Shown here: positions 24,466 through 34,124 of the stretch, piece by piece
How the letters are laid out: each line of letters begins with the position of its first letter
Position numbering within the stretch: position 1 is the first letter of the stretch
From: UBA2588 sp002339805
GTDB lineage: Bacteria > Chloroflexota > Dehalococcoidia > Lucifugimonadales > UBA3495
DNA length: 64,000 nucleotides
Direction: 5' to 3'
NCBI GenBank assembly: GCA_045562555.1
Contig: JBJKVO010000015.1
Span: 310,001-374,000, forward strand
Translations under genes and position numbers: made by a program
The notes under the pieces: generated by a model
Told to the model about the DNA's origin: nothing
Seen by the model: only the letters and a program-made list of their open reading frames with translations
Databases searched by the model: none

Positions 24466-26760
24466 ATGAAATTAACAAGAAGAAACTTTTTGGCATGGGC
24501 CGGCATCTCAGCGATGGGAGCGGTTGCTTGCGATGTATTTGAAGATGAATTGAGGGTTCAGAGCCCAGTCGCTCTACCTGAAGATCTTGTTAAAGGTAAA
24601 GAGAACTGGTACGCGACACTTTGCGGGACTTGTCCTAACAGCGAAGGAGTTGTGGTCAGGGTAGTAGAAGGAAGAGCCAAAAAAGTTCAAGGCAATCCTA
24701 ATTACCCAACTAACTTAGGCGCACAGAGTGCTAGATGTGACTTGGGACTGCAACAGCTTTATCATCCCGACAGAATATCTGCGCCTCTAAGATTAAATGG
24801 CGCAAAGGCCTCTGGAAGATTTGATAGCATTACTTGGAGCCGCGCACTTGATGAAGTATCTAAAGAATTAAGCGCACGAGATGGTGCTGTAGCTATGATT
24901 AGCCCTCCCATGAGAGGATATAGTGCCGTTATTGCAGATGAATTCATAAAAGCATTCGGTGGGAAACGCATTGAGTTTGAATCTTTGGATCTAAAGACAT
25001 ACCGGACAGCAATCAAAAATGTTTTTGGTCAAGACATCCAGCCTCATTATGATATTGGACATGCACAATATGTGCTGTCTTTCGGAGCTGACTTTTTGTC
25101 AACTTGGGTATCTCCCACTCAATGGGAAGTAGGATACGGAGAATTTAGAGATAGTGATCACTCCAAACGAGGGATTATGACTCATGTGGATTCTCGTTTT
25201 TCAGTTACTGCATCCAATGCTGACAGATGGATACCGATTGCTCCGGGGCAAGAAGGTAAATTGGCTTTGAGTATTGCATACGTCATTATCGAAGAAGGGT
25301 TATATCCCTCTAATGTGGATATTAGCAGTTTGACATCTGGGCAAGGATTGAATGCTTTGGCTGGGTATAGTCCTGAAAACATCGGAAGCCAATTAGGGAC
25401 TCCCGACAATGTTCTTGGATCGCATTCTGTGTCGGAACTAATACGTACCGTTGCAAGAGAATTTGCTAGTCATTCACCAGCCATAGCTTTAGGTGGAGGT
25501 ACTGCTGGTGCATCTACTAATGGGTTATTTAATTTAGAGTCGATATACTTACTTAACCATCTCGTTGGGAGTGTAGGCAAAGAAGGCGGAGTGATTCTTA
25601 ACCCTGAACCGCCTATTAAAGAACTTAAAGGTTATAGTAACTCCCATACATTGACTGATATTGAGGAGCTTATTAAAGATATTAAAGCTTCCAAAATAAA
25701 AATGTTATTTGTTTATAACGCTAATCCGGTATATGGATCGCCTGACTGGAGTGGCCTAGAACAAGTTTTGAATTCAGATGACTTGTATATGGTGAACATT
25801 GGATCTTTTGTTAACGAAACGAATCATTATGCAGATATGATACTTCCCGACAGAAACTATATGGAAGATTGGGGGAATGATATTCCGGAACCCTCAGCTG
25901 GATATCAAACTGTTGGTGTTCAGCAACCCATAGTCAATCCATTAAGTGACATGGATCCAAGAAGTTCGTCCGATGTACTCCTAACACTTGCCCAAGATTC
26001 AGGCAAAGATTCGAGTTTGCCTTGGAGGTCATTGGAAGATGCTCTCAAAGGAATGTCAGATGAGCTATTTGAATTAAATCGAGGTTCCGTATCAGGGACT
26101 ACAAAACAAGAGTTTTGGACTAATTTACTGAGGCAAGGCGGATGGTGGGATAAGTCCGCCACTGGTGCAGATGTATCTGACATTAACGGATTAATAAATA
26201 AAATCACTGTTAAGTCTAAAGACCCAAAACTGTCAGGGAATGGTGAATTTTATTTAGTTCCATTCCTTCATAATTCACTGTTAGATGGCAGAAATGGTGA
26301 TATACCATGGGCACAAGGAACTCCCGACCCGATCACTTCGGTAGCGTGGCAGACATGGATAGAGATTAACGACAAAGTCGCAGATGATAAAGGTATCCGG
26401 GAAGGGGATGTCATTGAGATTAGATCAGGTGCGGAAGCTATTAAAGGTATAGCTTTTGTAAGTCCGGCTCAACCACCAGACGTAATCAGTATTCCATTAG
26501 GACAAGGGCGAACTGTCGGCTCCGCTTATGCAACTGATCGGCTTGATGGAGAAAGCGCTAATGTTTTAAATATTGTGGAAAATAACAAAATCGAGGGTAC
26601 CGATGGCTTAGCTTGGGCTGCCACTACCGTGAACATCACTAATACAGGGACTAGTCTACGCATAGCTAAATTTGAAGGTGATTACGAATCTAGAGAAGTA
26701 GGATTTACCGAAGGAGAAGAGTTAATCAAAACAACTTCTCCTGGAGACCATGATCATTAA
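24466..26760 (+). CDS. actB: Alternative complex III subunit B, molybdopterin-oxidoreductase-like part
   Basis: 764 residues. It starts KLTRRNFLAWAGISAMGAVAC, a twin-arginine signal that ends at a possible lipobox Cys, so the protein is exported folded and perhaps lipid-anchored. The rest resembles a molybdopterin oxidoreductase but, as known for ActB, is not expected to bind Mo: the CGTCPNSEGV motif has two Cys and lacks the third of the usual CxxCxxxC iron-sulfur site. In most organisms ActB is one chain with a C-terminal ferredoxin-like domain; here that domain is a separate gene starting 24 bases downstream. Confidence 0.9.
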   Translation: MKLTRRNFLAWAGISAMGAVACDVFEDELRVQSPVALPEDLVKGKENWYATLCGTCPNSEGVVVRVVEGRAKKVQGNPNYPTNLGAQSARCDLGLQQLYHPDRISAPLRLNGAKASGRFDSITWSRALDEVSKELSARDGAVAMISPPMRGYSAVIADEFIKAFGGKRIEFESLDLKTYRTAIKNVFGQDIQPHYDIGHAQYVLSFGADFLSTWVSPTQWEVGYGEFRDSDHSKRGIMTHVDSRFSVTASNADRWIPIAPGQEGKLALSIAYVIIEEGLYPSNVDISSLTSGQGLNALAGYSPENIGSQLGTPDNVLGSHSVSELIRTVAREFASHSPAIALGGGTAGASTNGLFNLESIYLLNHLVGSVGKEGGVILNPEPPIKELKGYSNSHTLTDIEELIKDIKASKIKMLFVYNANPVYGSPDWSGLEQVLNSDDLYMVNIGSFVNETNHYADMILPDRNYMEDWGNDIPEPSAGYQTVGVQQPIVNPLSDMDPRSSSDVLLTLAQDSGKDSSLPWRSLEDALKGMSDELFELNRGSVSGTTKQEFWTNLLRQGGWWDKSATGADVSDINGLINKITVKSKDPKLSGNGEFYLVPFLHNSLLDGRNGDIPWAQGTPDPITSVAWQTWIEINDKVADDKGIREGDVIEIRSGAEAIKGIAFVSPAQPPDVISIPLGQGRTVGSAYATDRLDGESANVLNIVENNKIEGTDGLAWAATTVNITNTGTSLRIAKFEGDYESREVGFTEGEELIKTTSPGDHDH

Positions 26761-26784
26761 ATATGATCGGATAGAGGAAGTGTA

Positions 26785-27561
26785 ATGGTTATAAAAATTG
26801 AACATAAATGGGGTATGGTTGTCGATTTAGACAAATGTACTGGTTGTAATGGATGTGTTGTCGCATGCCAAGCGGAGAATAATCTGCCAATCAATACTAA
26901 AGATCTGTTTATGCAAAAAAGAGCTTTTGAATGGATTCGGATTGAGCGATATTGGGAAGGAGAATTTCCAAATGTCAAAGCGCGATACCTTCCGGTCATG
27001 TGCCAACACTGCGGGAATGCTCCGTGTGAGCCAGTATGCCCGGTATATGCCACCTACCACAACGATCAAGGACTTAATGTCCAGGTGTACAACAGATGCG
27101 TTGGTACCAGGTATTGTATAAATAACTGCACTTATCAAGTACGATTTTTCAACTTTTGGGAACCTACATGGCCAGAAAGATTGCAAAATCAACTTAATCC
27201 GGACGTTACTGTTAGGACTAGAGGAATAACGGAAAAATGCACTTTTTGTGTCCAAAGGATAAGAAGAGCAGAAATAACTGTTGAAAGAAGAGAAAGAACT
27301 AAACTGAACGATAAGACTATGGCTGCTAGGAATTTCATGCCTGCTTGTGTTCAGGCGTGCCCCACCAACGCTTTGATGTTTGGTGACCAGAACAATCAAG
27401 AAGACAAAATACATGGGTATTTCGAAGAATTACACAATCATGAGGGTCATTCTGATTCGAGGGGCTACAGAATCCTAGAAGAAATAGGGACAGATCCTAG
27501 TGTTATATATTTAAAGAAAGTGGATCAGTTCAAAATGGAGCACAGTGAATCTCATGGCTGA
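26785..27561 (+). CDS. Alternative complex III iron-sulfur subunit (split ActB C-terminal part)
   Basis: 258 residues, homologous to HybA/NrfC-type ferredoxin proteins and to the C-terminal half of fused ActB. Four cluster motifs are visible: CTGCNGCVVAC near residue 18, CQHCGNAPCEPVCP near 73, CVGTRYCINNC near 110 (one Cys replaced, fitting a 3Fe-4S cluster) and CTFCVQRI near 152, with a returning ACVQACP near 187. It has no signal of its own; export with the Tat-signal partner gene is likely. SD GAGGAAG precedes the ATG. It overlaps the downstream NrfD-like gene. Confidence 0.92.
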   Translation: MVIKIEHKWGMVVDLDKCTGCNGCVVACQAENNLPINTKDLFMQKRAFEWIRIERYWEGEFPNVKARYLPVMCQHCGNAPCEPVCPVYATYHNDQGLNVQVYNRCVGTRYCINNCTYQVRFFNFWEPTWPERLQNQLNPDVTVRTRGITEKCTFCVQRIRRAEITVERRERTKLNDKTMAARNFMPACVQACPTNALMFGDQNNQEDKIHGYFEELHNHEGHSDSRGYRILEEIGTDPSVIYLKKVDQFKMEHSESHG

Positions 27562-28972
27562 GCTTAAAACATTAAATCATCATTATAAAGACATGTGGGT
27601 ATTCCCGGATGCTGATGATTTAGCAGGATTGCCCGCTAAGGCAACTTCAATAGGTATAAATAAGTTACTGTTATGGTTGACTTTGATATTAACCGCTATC
27701 GGAGTGGTTGGATTTGTGATGAGAGCCTCTGCGGATGGACTGAATGATTATGAGCCTTGGGGATATTACATGGCTGCATTTTCTTTCGTATTTATGGTTA
27801 CAGCCCCAGCGCCTTTGGTATCCGTAGCATTCCGGCTAATAAGAAGTCATTGGAGGCGCCCGTTAACTAGGATTGCTGAAATATTTGCATTAGTGGGAAT
27901 AGTTAATTTTGTATTGTATATACCTCTCATGCTCATGATTCCAGAAATAGCTAATCCTAATGGAGCTGGGCATCACTCTTTAGATATTAGAAGAACTTTG
28001 TGGATTCAAGTTCCTTGGGGAGCACCGCACTTCTGGGAAACCATGGCAATGTTATCGTTGCCTGTCATGAGTTGTTTGATATTATTGCTATCAGCTACTC
28101 CAGACATGTCTGCATCCATTCAATTTGTGAGTGGTATCAAGAAAAAATTCTATATGCTTGTAGCAGGTTACTGGAAGGGTTCCAAACGACAATGGCTTGT
28201 TATGCAGGCTGCGATAGGTGCCCTTGGAGGATTGTACTTTCTTACACTTCCTTTCGTTCAGTTTTTAATATCAACCGATTTTGGAATGAGTTTGATAGCT
28301 GGCTGGAAAGACTCTATTTTCCCGGCAATTTACACATTGATGGGATTTCAGACTTCATTAGCCGCGATTTTAATCGTATTGTATATTTTCCGAAGATGGG
28401 GAGGGTTTGAAAACTTTATTGGTGCCTCTCAATTTTGGTCCGCAAGTAAAATACTTCTAGGACTGTCATTGTTATGGATTTATCATATGTTCGCTTTCTT
28501 TATAACTTTTTGGTACGGCAGGATGGAAGTCGAACAAAACATACTTAATTACCTGTATGTGGATTCGTGGTTTTGGATTTTCATTATAAATGCATTAGGT
28601 AGCTGGTTGATTCCGTTCTTAATACTGGTTTGGAATCCGGTTCGACGAGCTGATTGGGGAGCACCATTAGCTGCTGTGTTTGTGTTAATAGGGGCATTGA
28701 TGTTTAATATCAGAATATTTGTTGGAGCGTTTAACGCGGGCAGAGAGCAAATATATGACATATCAATCACATTTGTTCCGGACGCTGTTGGTCCTGATAT
28801 CTGGGACTTATGCATGGTAATTGGGATAATTGGACTAGCTTGTTTAGTCTATCTTATCGGTCTTAGGATCTTTCCTGTGATGAACATCTGGGAAATTAAA
28901 GAGGGCGCCATGTATCAAAAAATGGGCAGATTATTCAGAGGCAACTACTTAGTATTAGCAAAACCAGAATAA
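27554..28972 (+). CDS. Alternative complex III NrfD-like membrane subunit
   Basis: 472 residues from ATG 27554, which overlaps the stop of the previous gene (a GTG three codons earlier, at 27545, sits nearer GGAG). About ten hydrophobic segments: a NrfD/PsrC-type quinol-site subunit. Landmarks are WGYYMAAFSFVFMVTAPAPL, VPWGAPHFWETMAML and an Asp/Glu-containing loop before the last helices. Complex III carries two such subunits, ActC and ActF. The next gene has the HAGVMLSAIL pattern I associate with ActC, so this one is better viewed as the ActF-like copy placed first, an inference. Confidence 0.85.
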   Translation: MAELKTLNHHYKDMWVFPDADDLAGLPAKATSIGINKLLLWLTLILTAIGVVGFVMRASADGLNDYEPWGYYMAAFSFVFMVTAPAPLVSVAFRLIRSHWRRPLTRIAEIFALVGIVNFVLYIPLMLMIPEIANPNGAGHHSLDIRRTLWIQVPWGAPHFWETMAMLSLPVMSCLILLLSATPDMSASIQFVSGIKKKFYMLVAGYWKGSKRQWLVMQAAIGALGGLYFLTLPFVQFLISTDFGMSLIAGWKDSIFPAIYTLMGFQTSLAAILIVLYIFRRWGGFENFIGASQFWSASKILLGLSLLWIYHMFAFFITFWYGRMEVEQNILNYLYVDSWFWIFIINALGSWLIPFLILVWNPVRRADWGAPLAAVFVLIGALMFNIRIFVGAFNAGREQIYDISITFVPDAVGPDIWDLCMVIGIIGLACLVYLIGLRIFPVMNIWEIKEGAMYQKMGRLFRGNYLVLAKPE

Positions 28973-28996
28973 AATTATAGCGAGAGGATAACTTCC

Positions 28997-30373
28997 ATGC
29001 AGGAAGGACGAGTTTTACCCCCAGAACAAATTAATAAGGACCTACTAAATTCAATAATGTCCACACCCAAGTGGTATTGGCCAGCGGTAGGCATATGCTC
29101 ATTGATAGTGTTGATTGCAGCTACAATCGTGGGATATATGATTAACAAAGGTCTTGGAATAACCGGATTGAACAGGCCGGTTATGTGGGGATTTTTCATC
29201 ACAAATTTTGTTTTTTGGATTGGTATAAGCCATGCAGGTGTTATGCTTTCCGCAATTTTAAGACTTGCTAAAGCAGAATGGCGAAGGCCTGCGTCTCGAG
29301 CAGCTGAAGTTCTGACAATATTCTCCCTGATGACAGCAATGACTATGCCAATTATTCATACTGGGAGACCCTGGAGAAGTTTGTATTGGTTTTTCCCTTA
29401 TGACTTTGCGAGAGGGATTTTCCCTAATATAAGATCCCCTTTGGTATGGGATCCGAGTGCTATTCTTACTTATTTGACCTCTAGCGTTTTGTTTGTATTT
29501 ATAGCTTTAATTCCGGATTTCGCAATTTTGAGAGACAACACGACTGGCCTCAGGAAAAAGATTTATACAGCATTGTCTATGGGTTGGCAGGGTAACGCTA
29601 GGCAATGGAAGTTACAGATTGTGGCTGGAATTTTACTTTCAGCATTGATACTACCTGTCTTCGTTTCCGTACACAGCATTGTGTCGTGGGATTTTGGAAT
29701 GGCAGTATCTGTAAAAGCATGGCACTCTACGGTGTTCGCTCCATATTTCGTGGTAGGTGCAGTGCACTCTGGAGTTTCAGCAGTTATTTTTGTACTTATA
29801 TTGCTAAGACAGGCTTATGGATGGCAGGATTACATACGAAGAGAACACGTAGAAGCTTTGTGCCGACTACTTATAGTTGTCTCCACTGGATGGTTCTATT
29901 ATTTCTGTATGGAAATAATATTCGGTATATATGGCCGAGAAGCGGATGAAGTGGCGATAAGAACTTTGCAGTTTACTCTTTATCCATGGAACTGGATTAT
30001 GATTATATTTATCGTAACCACTTATTTCTTGCCTATATTATTATGGTCAAGAAAAGTATGGAGGCGTAACTTACTTATCGTCTCTATAGCATGTATTTCT
30101 GTGAATATAGGTATGTGGCTGGAGCGATACATTTTGTTTGTGCCTGGTCAAATAAATAAGCAATTGTTTACCTTTACATGGGCTAACTACACCCCGACCA
30201 TATTTGAAGGGATTATAGTGTTAGGTACGTTTGCTCTAGTGACATTACTACTATTACTGTTTAGTAAAGTAATGCCTTTGATACCACTATATGACATAAA
30301 AGAAGGCGACATTCTAAAAACAGAAGTACAGATTGGACGAAGAACGGTTCCAGCTACTTTTAGAGAAGATTAA
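28997..30373 (+). CDS. actC: Alternative complex III NrfD-like membrane subunit (ActC-like)
   Basis: 458 residues with about ten membrane helices. The segment NRPVMWGFFITNFVFWIGIS followed by HAGVMLSAILRL is characteristic of ActC, the quinone-binding NrfD-type subunit that sits under ActB. The C-terminal PLYDIKEGD tail is also typical. It starts 24 bases after the other NrfD-like gene with an AGAGGA SD. It belongs to the same operon and serves menaquinol oxidation at the membrane. Confidence 0.88.
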   Translation: MQEGRVLPPEQINKDLLNSIMSTPKWYWPAVGICSLIVLIAATIVGYMINKGLGITGLNRPVMWGFFITNFVFWIGISHAGVMLSAILRLAKAEWRRPASRAAEVLTIFSLMTAMTMPIIHTGRPWRSLYWFFPYDFARGIFPNIRSPLVWDPSAILTYLTSSVLFVFIALIPDFAILRDNTTGLRKKIYTALSMGWQGNARQWKLQIVAGILLSALILPVFVSVHSIVSWDFGMAVSVKAWHSTVFAPYFVVGAVHSGVSAVIFVLILLRQAYGWQDYIRREHVEALCRLLIVVSTGWFYYFCMEIIFGIYGREADEVAIRTLQFTLYPWNWIMIIFIVTTYFLPILLWSRKVWRRNLLIVSIACISVNIGMWLERYILFVPGQINKQLFTFTWANYTPTIFEGIIVLGTFALVTLLLLLFSKVMPLIPLYDIKEGDILKTEVQIGRRTVPATFRED

Positions 30374-30387
30374 AATAAGGAAAAATT

Positions 30388-30894
30388 ATGGCTATTAAAA
30401 GTGTATTAGGTTTATTCCAAGATGCTAATCAAGCTGCTGATGCGGGAGATGCGGTTAAGGAAACGGGTTTAACTGAAAACGACATAGATTTTTTGACTGA
30501 TTGCCCATATCCTGAGGGAGCTTTTGGCGAACGAGAAGAACATATCAAACTGTTTTTGTTCCCATTTATTGGCGGAATATTAGGCTTTTTTGGTGGAATC
30601 ATGGTTACGTCCATGACTCAGATGGCTTATCCGTTGATTACAGGAGGTAAACCAATTCTCTCGTTGCCTCCTATGGCAGTAGTAATGTATGAAGGAACAA
30701 TGTTGGGCGCAATATTGTTCACTGTCTTAGGCGTTTTGTTTGAAAGTAGATTGCCTCACAAAATGACTGAAGCTTATGATGAACGAGTATCTCAAGGTTT
30801 GATAGGTGTATTAGTTCGAGCCGAAGAAGGTAAAGAACAAGAAATCAATGATGTGTTATCTAAAGCTGGTGCAGTAGATACTAAAATTGCTTAA
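30388..30894 (+). CDS. actD: Alternative complex III subunit D (DUF3341)
   Basis: 168 residues, the DUF3341 family that defines ActD. It has a cytoplasmic N-terminal domain (SVLGLFQDANQAADAGDAVKE, then TDCPYPEGAFGE) and two membrane helices near residues 52-72 and 95-115 (LFLFPFIGGILGFFGGIMV, GTMLGAILFTVLGVLF), with a C-terminal cytoplasmic alpha-beta tail. It is a structural membrane subunit without cofactors. An AAGGAA SD precedes the ATG 14 bases after actC. Confidence 0.9.
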   Translation: MAIKSVLGLFQDANQAADAGDAVKETGLTENDIDFLTDCPYPEGAFGEREEHIKLFLFPFIGGILGFFGGIMVTSMTQMAYPLITGGKPILSLPPMAVVMYEGTMLGAILFTVLGVLFESRLPHKMTEAYDERVSQGLIGVLVRAEEGKEQEINDVLSKAGAVDTKIA

Positions 30895-30926
30895 CGTATT
30901 ATAATTTCAGATAATAAGAGAACAAT

Positions 30927-31424
30927 ATGAAGTCGATAATAAAAAACATAGGAATAATCCCTCGCTACAAAGTGGTAATCACATCGTTGGTATTACTATT
31001 GGTAAGTATTGGCTGTTCTCAAGGATCTTATCCGTTAGATTTTTTCTATGAAATGCATTACACCCAGTCATATAAGTCATATGAGCCTCCCAGACTTGAT
31101 GTCCCTGCTAGTGCGATACCGGTTTATGATGCACCTAAAACAACTTCATATTATAGTGGTGAGCATTTGTATAATGTTAACTGTGCCACTTGCCATGGAG
31201 ATGACGCGAAAGGTAACGGACCTGCACTTAAAATAATCATGGACGAGTATGGTTATACCCCTGCGGTTACCCCTAATTTGACTGCCCCTGAGGTTAAAGC
31301 AATTGGCACAGCTGGGATCAAAGGATATTTGTATTCTGGAGTTGTTGTTATGCCGAGCTTTAAAAACATGTTAAATGAAGAAGAAATGGACATGATTAGC
31401 GAATATGTCATGAGTCTAGATTAA
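30927..31424 (+). CDS. actE: Alternative complex III subunit E, monohaem cytochrome c lipoprotein
   Basis: 165 residues with a lipoprotein signal (lipobox VSIGC, Cys30) and one haem c motif, CATCH at Cys86-His90. The Met ligand is probably in VVMPSFKNML. This fits ActE, the membrane-anchored monohaem subunit that relays electrons from ActA towards a terminal oxidase or soluble carrier. It is the last Act gene; a CcmH-like gene follows 17 bases downstream. Confidence 0.9.
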   Translation: MKSIIKNIGIIPRYKVVITSLVLLLVSIGCSQGSYPLDFFYEMHYTQSYKSYEPPRLDVPASAIPVYDAPKTTSYYSGEHLYNVNCATCHGDDAKGNGPALKIIMDEYGYTPAVTPNLTAPEVKAIGTAGIKGYLYSGVVVMPSFKNMLNEEEMDMISEYVMSLD

Positions 31425-31441
31425 GAATAACAAGCCGATTT

Positions 31442-31885
31442 TTGTATAGAACTTTATCTCCAACCACTTATATTCCAATTTTAATTGTATTTATATGCAT
31501 AGTTACTTGCATTTTGTTTCTTATACCTACCCGAGCACTTGCCGATAATCCAGACGCAGACAAGATTGAAGTTGAAGCTCAAAAAATAGATCAAATGTTG
31601 ATGTGTCCGGTTTGCCCTGCAGAAAGTATTGATCAGGTACAAGTAGAAGTCGCAAAACAAATGCGGATAAAAGTGAGAGATATGTTGACTGAAGGTCAGA
31701 CTGAAGGTCAAATACTTGATTATTTCGAACAACGTTACGGTAGTGATATATTGGCTGCTCCTCCGATACGAGGGACTATGGTGCTGGCATGGATCATTCC
31801 TGTAATTATATTAGTGTTAATGATGTCAGCAGGATTGTGGGTCTTATATAATATGGTATATGGGAAACGAGATATTGAGGGATAG
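31442..31885 (+). CDS. ccmH: Cytochrome c biogenesis protein CcmH/CycL
   Basis: 147 residues. An N-terminal export signal ends near RALADN; the redox-active pair is in MLMCPVCPAESIDQ (Cys55, Cys58), and a C-terminal helix (LAWIIPVIILVLMMSAGLW) anchors it. CcmH keeps the apocytochrome Cys residues reduced for haem attachment. The start is TTG at 31442 with a poor SD, but no better in-frame start precedes the signal segment. It follows actE and precedes ccmF with a 3-base gap, tying haem attachment to the five- and one-haem subunits made by the same operon. Confidence 0.88.
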   Translation: MYRTLSPTTYIPILIVFICIVTCILFLIPTRALADNPDADKIEVEAQKIDQMLMCPVCPAESIDQVQVEVAKQMRIKVRDMLTEGQTEGQILDYFEQRYGSDILAAPPIRGTMVLAWIIPVIILVLMMSAGLWVLYNMVYGKRDIEG

Positions 31886-31888
31886 ATA

Positions 31889-33841
31889 GTGTTTGCGGAT
31901 GTAGGCTCTTTGTTGCTATGGATCGGTATGGTGGTATCGGTTTATGCGTTGATAGCATCCATAACAGGTAAATTGTTATTGGTGAACGAATTAATAATTA
32001 GCTCCTATAGGAGCGTATATATGCTATTAATTTTGTGTGTTTCTTCGACAATTTGCTTAGTTGGGGCATTTGTAACTAATGATTTTTCTGTAACCTATGT
32101 AGCTGCCCATAGTAACTTGGCTATGCCTAATATATATACTTGGGTTGCATTTTACGCAGGCAATGAAGGATCTCTATTATTTATTGCAACGGTTTTGTCC
32201 GTTATGGTTGGTATAGCAATTAAATTTAAGGGTAATACTAATCCGGATGTATTACCCATGATAACTGCTGTTCTTATGTTCATCATGACATTTTTTTTAG
32301 CAGTAATTATTTTTATGGCAGATCCTTTTGAAAAATTGAATATCCCGGTCTTAGATGGACAGGGTATTAACCCGTTATTAACTCATTTTGGTATGTTTTT
32401 TCATCCTCCTGCTTTAATGTCTGGACTGATTTGTTGCTCGATACCTATGGCATTTTCTTTAGGGCATTTAATATGTGGTAAATCACAAGACGAATGGGTG
32501 GAGCAGGGAAGAATCTGGGGATTAACAGCTTGGGCTATGTTAGCAGTGGGTCTGTTATTAGGTTCTTGGTGGGCATATACAATATTAGGGTGGGGAGGAT
32601 TTTGGTTTTGGGATCCTGTAGAAAATGCCGCATTTATGCCATGGGTTGCGCTCACCGCATTCATACACTCAATTATTGTTCAAAAGAGACGTTCTATGTT
32701 CAGAATCTGGAACATTGTAATTATAAATATCGTATTTGCTATGTCGCTATATGGGATGTTTGTTAATCGTGGAGGACCAGTGCCGTCCGTACATTCATTT
32801 GGAGCATCGGATCTGGGGTGGGTATTCTTAGGATTTTTATGCATCGGAATACTGATTCCTTTCGGAATATTTCTATATCAGTTAGGAAAGATTAGGAGTC
32901 AGAGAAGTTTAGAATCAATGCTATCTAGAGAGGCCGCTTTCCTGATAAATAATTTGCTGTTATTAGGAATTGCTTTCGTAACTTTATGGGGTACTGTTTA
33001 TCCTTTGATTTCCGATTTGTTGTTTTCTGAGCAAATTACTATAGCTAGACCTTATTATGATCAGGTTAACGGACCGATTATGTTAGTTTTGTTACTTGTA
33101 ATGGGTATAGGCCCATTAATACCTTGGAGAAATTCTAGTTACAAAATGGTATTGCAAGCTTTGAAATATCCTGTAATAGTCACATTATTACTGTTTAGTA
33201 CATTGTTAATATTAGGTGTAAGAGAAATTATTCCTTTAACAGCATTTGCTATTATAACTTTAGTAACGACCGGTATTGTTAGGGAATGGTATAAGGGAGT
33301 GAGAGTGATGTCTTCCGGGTCTTGGATTGACGCTCCACGATCATTTCTGCGGTTGATTATGGCCAATCGCACCAGGTATGGAGGTTATATAGTGCATATA
33401 AGTGTACTAATGGTTGCGTTGGGTGTAGTAGGAGGATCTTTCTATGATAAACAACGAGACATCATAATGCAGGAAGGAGAACAATATGAAATCGGTGATT
33501 ATGAGGTCATGTATATTGGTACAGAAGAGACTATGTTTTCAGATCGTACGGAATTTACTTCTGTTATCAGTGTAAAAAAAGATGGATCATCATTAGCCGA
33601 AATGAGGCCTAAACGTTCTTTTTATCCTGGTTTCAACATGGCATCAACCAGAGCGGCCATTAGATCTACTCCTATTGAAGACTTTTATGTGGTTCCTAGT
33701 GAGAACATGCCAGACGGATCAGTTGGATTCAGAATTATGATTAATCCATTAATATGGTGGATGTGGGTTGCAGGCCCGTTTGTGATTTTAGGGACTTTGG
33801 TGTCATTATGGCCTCGTAAGGTCAAAAGAGTTATCAAGTAA
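31889..33841 (+). CDS. ccmF: Cytochrome c haem lyase subunit CcmF
   Basis: 650 residues, start GTG at 31889, near the usual length. The protein has about fifteen membrane helices and the tryptophan-rich haem-handling motif WGGFWFWDPVENAAFMPW (about residues 232-249), with periplasmic His landmarks such as HFGMFFHPPALM and SVHSFG. CcmF and CcmH ligate haem to apocytochromes. The CcmABCDE part of system I is not in this window. The adjacent ATG starts and 3- to 11-base gaps show a single operon with complex III. Confidence 0.95.
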   Translation: MFADVGSLLLWIGMVVSVYALIASITGKLLLVNELIISSYRSVYMLLILCVSSTICLVGAFVTNDFSVTYVAAHSNLAMPNIYTWVAFYAGNEGSLLFIATVLSVMVGIAIKFKGNTNPDVLPMITAVLMFIMTFFLAVIIFMADPFEKLNIPVLDGQGINPLLTHFGMFFHPPALMSGLICCSIPMAFSLGHLICGKSQDEWVEQGRIWGLTAWAMLAVGLLLGSWWAYTILGWGGFWFWDPVENAAFMPWVALTAFIHSIIVQKRRSMFRIWNIVIINIVFAMSLYGMFVNRGGPVPSVHSFGASDLGWVFLGFLCIGILIPFGIFLYQLGKIRSQRSLESMLSREAAFLINNLLLLGIAFVTLWGTVYPLISDLLFSEQITIARPYYDQVNGPIMLVLLLVMGIGPLIPWRNSSYKMVLQALKYPVIVTLLLFSTLLILGVREIIPLTAFAIITLVTTGIVREWYKGVRVMSSGSWIDAPRSFLRLIMANRTRYGGYIVHISVLMVALGVVGGSFYDKQRDIIMQEGEQYEIGDYEVMYIGTEETMFSDRTEFTSVISVKKDGSSLAEMRPKRSFYPGFNMASTRAAIRSTPIEDFYVVPSENMPDGSVGFRIMINPLIWWMWVAGPFVILGTLVSLWPRKVKRVIK

Positions 33842-33851
33842 GGATTGGGAA

Positions 33852-34124
33852 ATGGATTTATTTATAGGTGGAATTACGTTAGTAATAGTTATTATAGTTA
33901 TTCTAAGTCCGTTCTTAACCAGAAAAGGGTTCGTAGTAAGGTCTAATAATGACCAGGAATTGGATCCGGCAATAACAGAAGCTGATTTGCGTGACCTGAG
34001 AGCAGTTTTAGAATTGGATTATGCCCTTGGGAACATGTCTGAGTTAGACTATCAGTCACAATTATCTGAATATGACGCACGTATTCAAAGCATAGTTACA
34101 AGTACGCAAGATCTCTCAGAATAA
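33852..34124 (+). CDS. CcmI-like short membrane protein
   Basis: 90 residues. A membrane helix (IGGITLVIVIIVILSPFL) is followed by a cytoplasmic helical part whose LRAVLELDYALGNMSELDYQ pattern resembles the start of CcmI and similar proteins (hydrophobic helix, then L.(E/D)LDY..G.(M/L)SE.DY). Full CcmI proteins also carry TPR repeats, which are missing here. SD AAGGATTGGGA precedes the ATG. It sits between ccmF and a secreted protein, so a role in cytochrome c maturation is likely but not proven. Confidence 0.7.
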   Translation: MDLFIGGITLVIVIIVILSPFLTRKGFVVRSNNDQELDPAITEADLRDLRAVLELDYALGNMSELDYQSQLSEYDARIQSIVTSTQDLSE